The notes: generated from the letters alone by a model not told the origin. A stretch of DNA of 64,000 bases from Streptomyces sp. NRRL B-1347 (GCF_000720325.1 NZ_JOJM01000003.1:372001-436000); one strand, 5' to 3'; shown: positions 15,216-24,051, counted from the first letter of the stretch. A program made the numbers and translations.

Positions 15216-15922
15216 GCGGGTGCTCCTGGTGAGGTGTCGGGCCCGGGCGGCGGTGCGTCCTGGGCGCGGGACTTGGCGAGGTAGCTGTAGGCGGAGGCGC
15301 GGGAGATGCCGAGGCGGGCGGCGACCTGCGGGACCGAGCCCCGCACGGCGAAGACGCCGTGCTCGTCGAGGCCGCGGAAGAGCGCGACGCGCGCGTCGCG
15401 GTCGAGCTCGCTCCACGGGCGGCTCTGCCGGAGCTGGTGGCTGTCGACGATCGAGCCGACGACGGACTCCACGTCGTCGCCGAAGGTCGTGGTCGGCACC
15501 TCCGGCCGCACGGCCACGCCCGCGAGTTCGCCGATGAGCGCGCTCGCCTGCTGGACCGCGGTGATGTCGAGGTTGACGCACAGCGCGCCGAACACCGCGC
15601 CACCGCTGTCGCGCAGCAGCATCGTGGACGACTTGACCAGCTTTCCGTCCTGCGTGCGGGTGAGGTAGTTCAGCTCGTCGGCCGCCTCGTCGCCGCGCGC
15701 CAGCATGCCCATGCCGATCTCGCTCATCGAGCCGCCGACGCTGCGGCCCGTGACGGCCCCCGCGATCGCCACGACGGACCTCTCCGGCCGCCGGTAGTCG
15801 TGGACGACCGCTTCGCACAGCGAGCCGAAGGTGGCTACCAGGCCGTCGGTCACCGGGGCGAGGGCGGCGATGATCGCGTCGCGCTCGGCGTTCCGTACGT
15901 CGTCGGCGCTCTCGGCGCTCAT
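15212..15922 (-). CDS. YheO-type PAS/HTH transcriptional regulator
   Basis: A 236-residue regulator. The N-terminal YheO-like PAS domain (about 20-130) includes EAVVHDYRRPERSVVAIAG, GRSVGGSMSEIG and DELNYLTRTQDGKLVKSSTM; the C-terminal HTH (about 165-215) includes RVALFRGLDEHGVFAVRGS and VAARLGISRASAYSYLA. This architecture matches DauR-like regulators of amino-acid catabolism. GGGAGGGG precedes the ATG at 15922. It is fused by a 4-base overlap to a threonine dehydratase gene. A 39-base inverted repeat lies directly upstream. Confidence 0.88.
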   Translation of the reverse strand: MSAESADDVRNAERDAIIAALAPVTDGLVATFGSLCEAVVHDYRRPERSVVAIAGAVTGRSVGGSMSEIGMGMLARGDEAADELNYLTRTQDGKLVKSSTMLLRDSGGAVFGALCVNLDITAVQQASALIGELAGVAVRPEVPTTTFGDDVESVVGSIVDSHQLRQSRPWSELDRDARVALFRGLDEHGVFAVRGSVPQVAARLGISRASAYSYLAKSRAQDAPPPGPDTSPGAPA

Positions 15923-15974
15923 GTGGTGTCCCCTCCCGTGCCGCACCGGCTGCCGTGACGACCGCCGCAACAGC

Positions 15975-16013
15975 TCTGGACTAAACGTACACGCCTTGGA
16001 CGGAAAGTCCAGA
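15975..16013. promoter_or_regulatory. Inverted repeat upstream of YheO-type regulator
   Basis: Perfect 8-base arms TCTGGACT (15975-15982) and AGTCCAGA (16006-16013), with an internal repeat TGGAC-GGAAA-GTCCA (15998-16012). It lies 53-91 bases upstream of the regulator start and is the likely autoregulatory operator. Confidence 0.55.
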
Positions 16014-16026
16014 GCCGCCGGGAGGG

Positions 16027-16689
16027 CTACGCCTGGGGTGCCGCCGCCTCCAGGTCGGCGACGCTGCCGGACATCACCGCGGGGACGTGCCGCGTGAGGT
16101 GCTCCAACGGCCAGTCCCACCAGGCCAGTTCGAGCAGCCGGGCGATGTCTTCGTCGCTGAAGCGGCGGCGCAGCAGCCGGGCCGGGTTGCCGCCGACGAT
16201 CCCGTAGTCGGGGACGTCGTCGACGACGACGGAGCCGGAGGCGATGACCGCGCCGTGGCCGATGCGGACGCCCGGCATCACCAGGGTCCGGTAGCCGAAC
16301 CACACGTCGTTCCCGACGACGGTGTCGCCGCGGCCGGGAAGGCCGCTGATGAGGTCGAAGTGGTCGGCCCAGGATCCCCCCATGATGGGGAACGGGAACG
16401 TGGACGGGCCGTCCATGCGGTGGTTGGCGCCGTTCATGATGAAGCGCGTGCCTTCGCCCAGGGCGCAGAACTTGCCGATGACGAGCTTCTCCGGCCCGTA
16501 GTGGTAGAGCACGTTGCGGGTTTCGAAGGCCGTCGCGTCGTCGGGGTCGTCGTAGTACGAGAACTCGCCCACCTCGATCAGCGGCGAGGTGACCAGGGGC
16601 TTGAGGAGCACCACGCGGGACTGTCCGGGCATCGGGTGCAGGACGGTGGGGTCGGCCGGGACGGCGGGGACAGCGGGGTCGAGTGGCAT
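16027..16689 (-). CDS. CatB/Vat-type hexapeptide-repeat O-acetyltransferase
   Basis: A 220-residue left-handed beta-helix acetyltransferase (XAT class). Typical segments are PLVTSPLIEVGEFSYYDD, IGKFCALGEGTRFIMNGANHRMDG (catalytic His in the NHRMDG loop) and the helix coil GNDVWFGYRTLVMPGVRIGHGAVIASGSVV, cited by its ends, then VGGNPARLLRRRF. The class includes streptogramin (Vat) and chloramphenicol (CatB) acetyltransferases and many house-keeping relatives, so resistance is possible but not proven. ATG at 16689 with AAAGGTG upstream. Single-gene unit. Confidence 0.85.
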   Translation of the reverse strand: MPLDPAVPAVPADPTVLHPMPGQSRVVLLKPLVTSPLIEVGEFSYYDDPDDATAFETRNVLYHYGPEKLVIGKFCALGEGTRFIMNGANHRMDGPSTFPFPIMGGSWADHFDLISGLPGRGDTVVGNDVWFGYRTLVMPGVRIGHGAVIASGSVVVDDVPDYGIVGGNPARLLRRRFSDEDIARLLELAWWDWPLEHLTRHVPAVMSGSVADLEAAAPQA

Positions 16690-16837
16690 GGTGGCACCTT
16701 TCCGGTGTGCGGCACGGACTGCGGGCGCGGCGGGCGCCCGCCCCAGGATCCCCTGGTCAACCGGCCGACAGCACACGGTTTTCCAGCGCCGGAGGGAGTG
16801 GTCGGCGAGGAGGCGTCCGCGGGGCCCGGGAACGCGA

Positions 16838-16881
16838 CCGGGCCCCCGGCCCGTCCGCTGCGGGACGTGCCGGGGGCCCGG
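16838..16881 (-). terminator. Terminator after the secreted protein gene
   Basis: Perfect 13-base arms CCGGGCCCCCGGC (16838-16850) and GCCGGGGGCCCGG (16869-16881), 17 bases after the stop codon of the leftward gene at 16899. Confidence 0.7.
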
Positions 16882-16898
16882 GTCAGGTGCGCGAAGGG

Positions 16899-17561
16899 TT
16901 ATCGCACCGTCACCGTGAAGACGGGCGACAGGGTGGCGCCGCTCTTCATGCGCAGCTCGTTCTTGCCCTTGAGGCCGAGCTTGACGCGCAGGGTGTACGT
17001 GCCGGACTTGTTGACGGTGGTGGAGGCGGGCAGCGCCTTCCAGGTGCCGCGCTGCTTCTGCTCCAGGCCGACCTTGGTGCCCGCCTTGATGCCGGTGGCC
17101 TTGCCGCTGACGCGCAGCTCCTGCCAGGCCTTCACGGAGGTCGCGGACGGCTTGGCGGTCAGCGCGGCCTTCACCTTGGCGGTGGGGCTGGTCTTCTGGG
17201 TGCCGAGGCTCTTGCCGGTCTTGACGTCCCAGATGGCGTACGGCGTGCCGCCGCCCTGCGTCTTGCTGTACAGGCGCTTGCCGTCGGCGCTCAGGTGCAG
17301 GTAGATGCCGTTGTCGACGGTCTGGCCCGGCTTGAGGGCCTTGCCGTTGTAGTACGGCTTGCCGCCCTTGACGGCGATGGTGACGCCGGCACCGATGTCG
17401 ATCTTCACGGGCTTGGCGGCGACGCTCTGGACCGCGGCGGGACGCTCGGGGGCGGGCGCGCTCGCCAGCGCAGCCGCGGCCGGGGCCAGAAGGGCCGTAC
17501 CGGCGAGGACCGAGACGGTGGCGGTACGGAGGGCGCTGCGGCGGTGGGTGGTGATGCGCAT
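16899..17561 (-). CDS. Secreted protein of unknown function
   Basis: A 220-residue protein with a Sec signal peptide (RITTHRRSALRT, hydrophobic core VLAGTALLAPAAAAL, cleavage near ALASAP at about residue 33). The mature part has a basic, threonine-rich composition with WDVKTGKSLG, then a C-terminal Ig-like beta domain (VKAWQELRVSG...TYTLRVKLGLKGKNELRM...SPVFTVTVR) as found in Streptomyces secreted proteins. I prefer the ATG at 17561 (GAAGGGG upstream); ATG 17588 is possible. No enzymatic motif is visible. Confidence 0.75.
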   Translation of the reverse strand: MRITTHRRSALRTATVSVLAGTALLAPAAAALASAPAPERPAAVQSVAAKPVKIDIGAGVTIAVKGGKPYYNGKALKPGQTVDNGIYLHLSADGKRLYSKTQGGGTPYAIWDVKTGKSLGTQKTSPTAKVKAALTAKPSATSVKAWQELRVSGKATGIKAGTKVGLEQKQRGTWKALPASTTVNKSGTYTLRVKLGLKGKNELRMKSGATLSPVFTVTVR

Positions 17562-17820
17562 AACGACGGTGTTCCCCTTCACGGTCATGGATCTGTTCGC
17601 GTGCACGGCACGGCTCCGCCGTGGGGCGGTGCCGCGCGGTGCGGTCCCGTTTTGTCCCCGTCGTCCGTGCTGTCCGGCGGGTACGGAATAAACCTAGTTC
17701 ACCCGCCATTACGGCTATCCGAAGATCATGTAACGGTGCCCCATAGATCACTTCACGGCATGGCATCAGCCCGATTCCGGCGGCACCGAGGCCACTTCCA
17801 CCGGCCCCCGCGCCCCGCCC

Positions 17821-18153
17821 TCAGCCGTCGATCCGTACGCCCTGCTTCCTCGCGTAGGCCTCCCGCCCCTTGGTGTGCCACCACTCGAAGAGCTCGATCC
17901 GCAGCGACTGCGCTATCCACGCCAGCAGGTCGTCGGGCGGGCTTCCGTTGAAGACGTTGATCTCGCTGCCGCCACGCTCGGAGCGGACCGACCAGCGGCC
18001 GTCGGGCGCGGTGACGTCCAGATACACGTCGAACTTCCGCCCGCGCACGACCACTTCGAGATCGGTCACCTCCAGGACGACACCCCCGCCCTCGTCCCAC
18101 TTCCCCACGACCCGCGGGGCCAGCAGGTCCCGCACTTCCTCAGGAGTCAGCAT
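17821..18153 (-). CDS. Conserved-looking hypothetical protein
   Basis: A 110-residue soluble protein starting LTPEEVRDLLAPRVVGKW, with a beta-rich centre (VVLEVTDLEVVVRGRKFDVYLDV) and ending ELFEWWHTKGREAYARKQG. Codon use is typical of the genome and the acidic/hydrophobic pattern looks like a real protein. ATG at 18153 has AGGAG at 18140-18144 on the coding side (TCCTGAGG). I do not recognise a family. It is divergent from the isochorismatase-type gene. Confidence 0.6.
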   Translation of the reverse strand: MLTPEEVRDLLAPRVVGKWDEGGGVVLEVTDLEVVVRGRKFDVYLDVTAPDGRWSVRSERGGSEINVFNGSPPDDLLAWIAQSLRIELFEWWHTKGREAYARKQGVRIDG

Positions 18154-18219
18154 CCGCCCAGGGTCTCGCACCGCGAGGCACCGCGAGCCACCGCGGACCG
18201 CCGGATGCTGCTATCGTCC

Positions 18220-18240
18220 ACCTCGAAACGAGGTACCTCG
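18220..18240. promoter_or_regulatory. Overlapping palindromes upstream of the isochorismatase-type gene
   Basis: ACCTCG-AAA-CGAGGT (18220-18234) overlaps the perfect 12-base palindrome CGAGGTACCTCG (18229-18240), and a third ACCTCGA half-site begins at 18235. Repeated half-sites with even spacing in a divergent promoter suggest an operator for an unknown regulator. Confidence 0.55.
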
Positions 18241-18288
18241 AATCGATACACCACGGTTCGGGGCACGACGAGCTATGGAGGTGCGATC

Positions 18289-18942
18289 GTGTTCACCGAG
18301 GAGTGGGTGACGGCGCGGGCCAGGGACGGTTACGAGCACGGGCAGGCGTCCTTCCCGATCCGCCCCGAGCGCTCGGCGCTCCTTGTCATCGACATGCAGG
18401 ACGAGTTCGTGCGCCCCGGCTTCAGCCCGTACTGGGTGCCCGCGGCCACGCGCATGGCGCCCCGGCTGCGCGGCCTGGTGGAGCGCTGCCGCGCGGCGGA
18501 CGTCCCGGTCGTCTGGACCGTCTTCGACGACACGCACCTCGGCCTGGACCGCCCGCACGCGCTGCGCCACCTGCCGCACGGGGACAGCGACTGGACCAGG
18601 CCGGGGCCCGCGCGGGTGTGGCACGAGATGGACCCCCGCGAGGACGAGGTCGTCCTCCGCAAGCCGTCGTACGGCGCGTTCTACGACACCCCGCTGGACA
18701 CGATCCTGCGCAACCTCGGCCGGGACACGGTCATCGTGACCGGGACGCTCACCAACTACTGCTGCGGCACCACGGCGCGGCAGGCGTACGAGCGGGGCTA
18801 CCGCGTGGTGTTCGGCGCGGACGTCACCGCGACCGACGACGAGACCCGCCAGGAGCCGGAACTCGCGGTGCTGCGCAAGGGGTTCGCACGCGTCCTCGAC
18901 GCGGCGGAGATCGGCGCGCGACTGACCGGCGCCGCGGCCTGA
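18289..18942 (+). CDS. Isochorismatase-family cysteine hydrolase
   Basis: A 217-residue cysteine hydrolase. The catalytic triad is visible as Asp35 (LLVIDMQDEF), Lys125 (LRKPSYGAF) and Cys158 (TNYCCGTTARQAYERG). The family hydrolyses isochorismate, N-carbamoyl compounds, nicotinamide or ureidoacrylate. GGAGG lies 7 bases before the GTG at 18289. An amino-acid permease gene follows on the same strand after 122 bases, suggesting uptake and hydrolysis of an amide or carbamoyl amino-acid-like compound. Confidence 0.88.
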   Translation: MFTEEWVTARARDGYEHGQASFPIRPERSALLVIDMQDEFVRPGFSPYWVPAATRMAPRLRGLVERCRAADVPVVWTVFDDTHLGLDRPHALRHLPHGDSDWTRPGPARVWHEMDPREDEVVLRKPSYGAFYDTPLDTILRNLGRDTVIVTGTLTNYCCGTTARQAYERGYRVVFGADVTATDDETRQEPELAVLRKGFARVLDAAEIGARLTGAAA

Positions 18943-19064
18943 CACCCCGCCGCACCGGCACTCCACCTCACCGGCACCCCGCCGCACCGCCGCCCGGCCG
19001 CCTCCACGCACCCGCAACACCGCGGCAACACCCCCGCAGGGTTGGCCGCCTAGCGTCGCCTGTC

Positions 19065-20462
19065 GTGAGTACGGACACGCGGAACACCTCGGCCCCACCC
19101 GACCCCGCGCCCGGCGACGGCGGTCTGGGCAAGGGGCTCCAGCGGCGGCACATGAACCTGATCGCGCTGGGCGGGGTGATCGGCGCCGGGCTCTTCGTGG
19201 GCAGCGGCGTGGTCGTGCGCAAGACCGGGCCCGCGGCCGTCCTGTCCTTCCTGGCCGCCGGTGTCCTGACCGTGCTCATCATGCGGATGCTCGCCGAGAT
19301 GACGGTGGCCCGGCCCGCGCTCGGTTCGTTCTACGCGCACGTGCGCGAGACCCTCGGCGCCCGGGCCGGGTTCGCCGTCGGCTGGCTGTACTGGTACTTC
19401 TTCGTGATCGTGGTCGCCGTGGAGGCGGTGGCGGGCGGGCGGATCATCCAGCTGTGGCTGCCCGACGCCCCGCTCTGGGCCGTCAGCCTGGTCCTGATGG
19501 CCCTGCTCACCGCGACGAACATGGTCTCCGCGCGCTCCTTCGGCGAGTTCGAGTACTGGTTCTCGTCCGTGAAGGTGCTCGCCATCGTGGTGTTCCTGTT
19601 CCTGGGCGCGCTGTACGTCCTCGGGCTCTGGCCCGAGGCGTCCGGTGGCCTCGGCCACCTCACCGCGCACGGCGGCTTCGCGCCCGAGGGCGTGGGGGCG
19701 GTGCTCGCCGCCGTCGTGCCGTGCGTCGGGTTCTTCACCGGCGCGGAGATCGTGACCATCGCGGCGGCGGAGTCCACCGAGCCCGAGCGCGCCGTCGCCG
19801 CGGCGATCCGGTCGATCGTGCTGCGGGTCGTCGCGTTCTACGTCCTGTCCATCCTCGTCGTCGTCGCGGTGGTCCCGTGGACCGACGAGGCCGTGGAGGT
19901 CAGCCCGTACGCGGCGGTCCTGGAGCGCCTCGACGTGCCCGCGGCGGCAACCGTCATGAACGCGGTCGTGCTCGTGGCGGTCCTGTCCTGCCTCAACTCC
20001 GCGCTCTACACCTCGTCCCGGATGCTCTTCGCGCTCACCCGCCGCGGTGACGCGCCGCGCGGCTTCACCAGGCTCAGCCGGGGCGGCGTGCCCCGCCGCG
20101 CGATCCTCGCGGGCACGTCCGTCGGCTACGCGTCGGTCATCGCGGCGTGGATCTCCCCCGACGTCGTCTTCCAGTTCCTCATCGACTCCTACGGAGCCAT
20201 CGCGCTGTTCGTCTACCTGGCGATCGCCGTGGCCCAGCTGCGCATGCGCCGCACCCTGGAGCGCGAGTCCCCCGACCGGCTCACCCTGCGCATGTGGGGC
20301 TTCCCGTGGCTGAGCCGCGCCACCATCGCCGCGATGGCGGCGGTCATCCTCGCCATGGCCTTCCTGCCGGACAGCCGGACGCAGTTCTGGCTGAGCCTGC
20401 TGACGGTGGCGATCGTGCTCGGGGCGTACGAGGTGAGACGGCGACGCGGGGGCGACGCATAG
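19065..20462 (+). CDS. APC-superfamily amino-acid permease
   Basis: A 465-residue, twelve-TM permease of the amino acid transporter family (GabP/ProY-like). The N-terminal signature KGLQRRHMNLIALGGVIGAGLF is characteristic (quoted parts: KGLQRRHMN and GGVIGAGLFVGSG), with later GFFTGAEIVTIAAAES and the YTSSRMLFALTRRGDAP loop. The GTG at 19065 lacks a ribosome binding site, while TAGCGT at 19051-19056 looks like a -10 box, so translation may be leaderless. Likely partner of the preceding hydrolase gene. Confidence 0.88.
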   Translation: MSTDTRNTSAPPDPAPGDGGLGKGLQRRHMNLIALGGVIGAGLFVGSGVVVRKTGPAAVLSFLAAGVLTVLIMRMLAEMTVARPALGSFYAHVRETLGARAGFAVGWLYWYFFVIVVAVEAVAGGRIIQLWLPDAPLWAVSLVLMALLTATNMVSARSFGEFEYWFSSVKVLAIVVFLFLGALYVLGLWPEASGGLGHLTAHGGFAPEGVGAVLAAVVPCVGFFTGAEIVTIAAAESTEPERAVAAAIRSIVLRVVAFYVLSILVVVAVVPWTDEAVEVSPYAAVLERLDVPAAATVMNAVVLVAVLSCLNSALYTSSRMLFALTRRGDAPRGFTRLSRGGVPRRAILAGTSVGYASVIAAWISPDVVFQFLIDSYGAIALFVYLAIAVAQLRMRRTLERESPDRLTLRMWGFPWLSRATIAAMAAVILAMAFLPDSRTQFWLSLLTVAIVLGAYEVRRRRGGDA

Positions 20463-20733
20463 GTCCCTCTGGGCTGTAGGCCCCTTGTCTGCGGCCCGGC
20501 CGACACCGTCCGGTGGGGGGCGGAAGGTTCAGCGACGCCCGCGCCCTCGGCGACGGCCGCCACGAGGCGTCGGCGCGGACGGCGCGCGGGCGACCGGGCC
20601 GAGCGCGACCGCCGCACGGAGGACCAGGAGGTCGAGTTGCTCACCCTGTCCTGGTTCACCGACCACGCCGACCCCGAACGCGGTTGGCCCTGGGCCGCGC
20701 AAGGTGCCCGGCAGCGGCGGCCCGTCAACTAGG

Positions 20734-23700
20734 TCACGAGCCTTGGCTGGAGCGGCCGGAGGCGGTGCGAGATGTGCTTCGCGGGTTCGTACGGGGGCGG
20801 GGGTAGCGGGTGATGGCGCCGGGTGGGAAGGGTTCGGTGCCGAGCACTTCGTCCGCGTCGTGGATGGTGACGGTCAGGTCCGGCATGCCGTGCAGGGGGG
20901 TGAGGTCGACCTGCCGGTGCTCGTTCCAGGAGTGGATTTCCAGCGTCGTGAGGTTGGGCAGGGCCCTGCGCACACGAGCGAGATCCTGGAAGCCGTCCCG
21001 GCAGTTCAGCATCAGGCTCCGGATGTGCGGTGACGGGGGCAGCCCTTCGAGCATGTCCACGCTGGCGCCCAGTTGCAACATGATGCGATTCAGGCGGGGC
21101 AGAGCCGCCACGAGAGGCAGTCCGTCAACCGATCCGCACAGGTTCACAACGGACAGGTTCGTCCACCGGCCGATCCCGTCCAACGTGCCGAGGCCCGTAC
21201 AGGTCCTGTCTCCCAGCATGAGGCTCTCCAGTCCCTCATGGACCGGAAGCGTCCGCAGGGCTCCGGGCTCAAGGTCCACGTTGAGCCCCAGGAAATCCAC
21301 GTTCGGCAGCTGCCGCAGCGCCTCCTCTCCCTGCACACGTTCTCCGGTGAAGTAGAAGCGCGTGATGTCCGTACGAGCCAGCGCGGAAAAGTCCGTGAGG
21401 TTGTCGCAGTCCGTCAGACTCACATTGTCCAGCGAGGGGAATGACCGAAGGAATTCCATGTCTCGCAGTGTGGAATTGCTCGCGAGGTACAGCACCCGAA
21501 GCGTCTCCGGGATGCCCGCCGCCGCGATGTCGCGTGTGGTGAAGTCGCCGTGGAAGTAGACGCCCTGGGGCGCAGCAAGGGTGCGCAGCAAAGGCAGCTG
21601 CTCCGCCGAGTGAATGTCCAAGAGGCCGAGACTGGGCAGGTGGCTCAGGACCTCCTGGGCGTAGTCAGCGGTGTCGAAGTTGTACCAGCTCGACTGCAAC
21701 GCATTCCGCACGCTGGGGATCGCACTCGTGCGGAACTTCTTCATCACCGTGAGGGCCGCATCGCCACCGATGAAACCCGCCGTGCGGGCGACCGCCTCCG
21801 CCTCGTCGTCCTCCAAGCCTTCCGGCCCGGGCAGCAGATCCAGGATGACGGGCCCGACATCAGCCAGCGCCCCCGCCTCCGTGCCGCTGCGCGGCGGCAG
21901 CAAGTCCTCCGTACGCCCCCGCACCTCCTCCCGCACCGCCGGGTCCAGCTCCGTCGCGTATTCGAGGCACGCCGTGGCCAGCAGGTGCAGCCGCACCCGG
22001 TGTCTGGCCGTGCGGTCGCCCCGGGCGATCAGGCGGCGGAGGAGGCTCGCGCGTTCGGCGGGGCGGGCGTGGGCGACGGCCATGCGGAGGACGTCCTCCC
22101 AGCGGTCGTCGTGGGCGTTGCGGACGAGGAGCGGGAGGTCACGCGCTTCGACGGCGGCCTTGGCGCCGAGGTAGTCCTGGAAGGTGCGGTGAACGAAGTC
22201 GACCGTGTCCGCGCTGGGCTGCCGCAGCAGGCCCGAGCGGGCGAGGAGGTGGGTGAGGACGCCCTCCGCGTCCGCCTGCCGGGCCACGTGCGGCATCGCG
22301 GGCAGCGCGTCGGCGACGAGGTCGACGGCGGTGCCCTGGTCGAGTTCGTCCTGGCCGTTGCGGATGAGCCAGTAGGCGAGGCGTTGCAGGATCTGGACGC
22401 TCTGGTGCTCGCTGAGGCAGAGGCCCTCGGGGGCGTCGATGTCGCGCTCGCGGTCGCGCCGGTGCAGCAGCATGGACAGGGCGGCGTCGTACAACTCCAT
22501 GCGGCCGTGCGGGAGATGGCCGCGCCGGTCGCGGTGGAGCGCGCAGACCAGGGCGCACAGCAGCGGCGTGGTGGTCAGCAGGGACAGCTCGCGCTGCGAG
22601 CGCACCGTGTCCTTGAGGGTCTCCCCGAGCGCGGTCAGACGGGCGCGCTCCTGCGGGCCCGCGGCGTCGGCGGCGGCCGCGTCGTGCCAGCGGGTCAGGA
22701 ACACGGCGACGTCCCGGCTGCCCATCGGCCGTACGGTCAGCTCGGCGAAGCCGCCGTCGGCGAGCCAGCCCTCGGGCACGGCGGAGGGCCGGGTCGTCAC
22801 CACGTACGCGGCCCGCGGGTAGGCCGCGAGCAGCTCGTGGAGCCACTGCCGGGTCCGGGCGCGCTGCGCCTGCGGGACCTCGTCGAGGCCGTCGACGAGC
22901 AGCAGCCCCCGGCCGTCCAGGAGGACCTGGTCGGCCCAGCCGGGCGGCTGGGCGCCCTCGCGGGGGCAGCCGGTGGCGGCCAGGTACTCGTGCGGGGCGG
23001 GCAGTTCGCCGCGGCGGACCAGGGTCCGCAGGGGCAGCACGAACGGCAGGCAGTCCTTCAAGTGGGCCAGTTCGACGGGTAGTTCACGGCGTGCCGCGGC
23101 GACCGCGAGCCACTGCAGCAAGGTGGTCTTGCCGCTGCCCGCGAGCCCCCGCACCAGGGTCCGCAGCCGTCCCGCGAGGGCCTGCTCGGCCCGCTCGACG
23201 CTCATCGCGGCGCCGTCGACGCGGCCACCGGCGAGCGCGCCACGGGGCAGGCCGTGGGCGGGCGTGGCGAACTCCAGGCTGAGGTACGCGGCGTCCAGCG
23301 GCCAGCAGTTCCGCTCGGGCCGCGACAGGTCGAGGCCGATCACCGAGAGCTGCCCGTACCGATGGGCGACGTACTGCCGGTACCACGTCTCGAACTGCTC
23401 CCGCGCGTCCGAAGGGCCGTCCGCGACGACCACGGGCCCGGCCTCCACGACCGGTGGAACGGCCCGGTCCCGGAGCCGCAGCAGCTCCTCCGCGTCGGCG
23501 CCGAGCGCGGCGGCCAGGGCCGCGACCGTCGCGTCGGTCGGCACCCCCGTCCCGTTCAGGGCCTGGCTCACGGTCGTCCGTCCGAGCCCGGCCCGCCGGG
23601 ACAGCGTGATCATCGAGAGGCGCCGCCGCGCCCGCAGGTTCCGCAGCCGTGCCTTCAGGTCCGCCAGCGGTTCCGTCCCGTCCTCGCTCGCCTCCACCGG

Positions 23701-23781
23701 CCCCTCCACGGACAGCGCGCTCGTCGTTCGGATCCGTTCATCTTGGTCCAACCGAACGTCGCCGTACGGGACTTCGGACAT
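20734..23781 (-). CDS. HTH-NACHT-LRR NTPase (bacterial NLR-like)
   Basis: A 1015-residue STAND protein. An N-terminal XRE-type HTH occupies about 40-100 (LSMITLSRRAGLGRTTVSQAL). The NACHT domain has the P-loop GLAGSGKTTLLQWL (212-225) and Walker B GLLLVDGLDEVP (292-303), followed by TRPSAVPEGW. Residues about 480-620 look like the helical part (VDFVHRTFQDYLGAKAAVE). The C-terminal 300 residues are leucine-rich repeats (LRVLYLASNSTLRDMEFLRSFPSLDNV and similar units). GGAAGGAAG precedes the ATG at 23781. Related bacterial NACHT proteins act in antiphage defence; here the HTH could act in DNA binding or autoregulation. It stands alone, divergent from a small membrane protein gene 48 bases away. 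Confidence 0.88.
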   Translation of the reverse strand: MSEVPYGDVRLDQDERIRTTSALSVEGPVEASEDGTEPLADLKARLRNLRARRRLSMITLSRRAGLGRTTVSQALNGTGVPTDATVAALAAALGADAEELLRLRDRAVPPVVEAGPVVVADGPSDAREQFETWYRQYVAHRYGQLSVIGLDLSRPERNCWPLDAAYLSLEFATPAHGLPRGALAGGRVDGAAMSVERAEQALAGRLRTLVRGLAGSGKTTLLQWLAVAAARRELPVELAHLKDCLPFVLPLRTLVRRGELPAPHEYLAATGCPREGAQPPGWADQVLLDGRGLLLVDGLDEVPQAQRARTRQWLHELLAAYPRAAYVVTTRPSAVPEGWLADGGFAELTVRPMGSRDVAVFLTRWHDAAAADAAGPQERARLTALGETLKDTVRSQRELSLLTTTPLLCALVCALHRDRRGHLPHGRMELYDAALSMLLHRRDRERDIDAPEGLCLSEHQSVQILQRLAYWLIRNGQDELDQGTAVDLVADALPAMPHVARQADAEGVLTHLLARSGLLRQPSADTVDFVHRTFQDYLGAKAAVEARDLPLLVRNAHDDRWEDVLRMAVAHARPAERASLLRRLIARGDRTARHRVRLHLLATACLEYATELDPAVREEVRGRTEDLLPPRSGTEAGALADVGPVILDLLPGPEGLEDDEAEAVARTAGFIGGDAALTVMKKFRTSAIPSVRNALQSSWYNFDTADYAQEVLSHLPSLGLLDIHSAEQLPLLRTLAAPQGVYFHGDFTTRDIAAAGIPETLRVLYLASNSTLRDMEFLRSFPSLDNVSLTDCDNLTDFSALARTDITRFYFTGERVQGEEALRQLPNVDFLGLNVDLEPGALRTLPVHEGLESLMLGDRTCTGLGTLDGIGRWTNLSVVNLCGSVDGLPLVAALPRLNRIMLQLGASVDMLEGLPPSPHIRSLMLNCRDGFQDLARVRRALPNLTTLEIHSWNEHRQVDLTPLHGMPDLTVTIHDADEVLGTEPFPPGAITRYPRPRTNPRSTSRTASGRSSQGS

Positions 23782-23829
23782 CTTCCTTCCCAGTGGACAT
23801 CCGCGTCCTCCCGGGAAGGAACCTCCCCC

Positions 23830-24051
23830 ATGACCGCCACCGCCGCAGCCTGGGCCCTGCTCGCCCTCTCCCTGGTCGCGACGGCGCTCGTCGCGCTGCT
23901 CGCCGCCGTCGCCACCGCGCTGCTCGCCCGCCGGGACGGCGCGTCCGTGCCCGCCGCCCTGCTGCGGGCGGGTGCCGCCTTCGGCGCGACGCTCGCCCTG
24001 CTCACCGCACTCCTCGCGCTGTACCTCCCCTGGGCGGCCGCGGTCGCTTGA
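23830..24051 (+). CDS. Small two-TM membrane protein
   Basis: A 73-residue protein made almost wholly of two alanine/leucine-rich membrane segments (about 7-32 and 45-70) joined by LLARRDGASVP. AAGGA sits upstream of the ATG at 23830. No family recognised. It is divergent from the NACHT gene and precedes a GntR gene, with the stop codon only 6 bases before an 11-base-arm palindrome. A link to either neighbour is only positional. Confidence 0.65.
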   Translation: MTATAAAWALLALSLVATALVALLAAVATALLARRDGASVPAALLRAGAAFGATLALLTALLALYLPWAAAVA

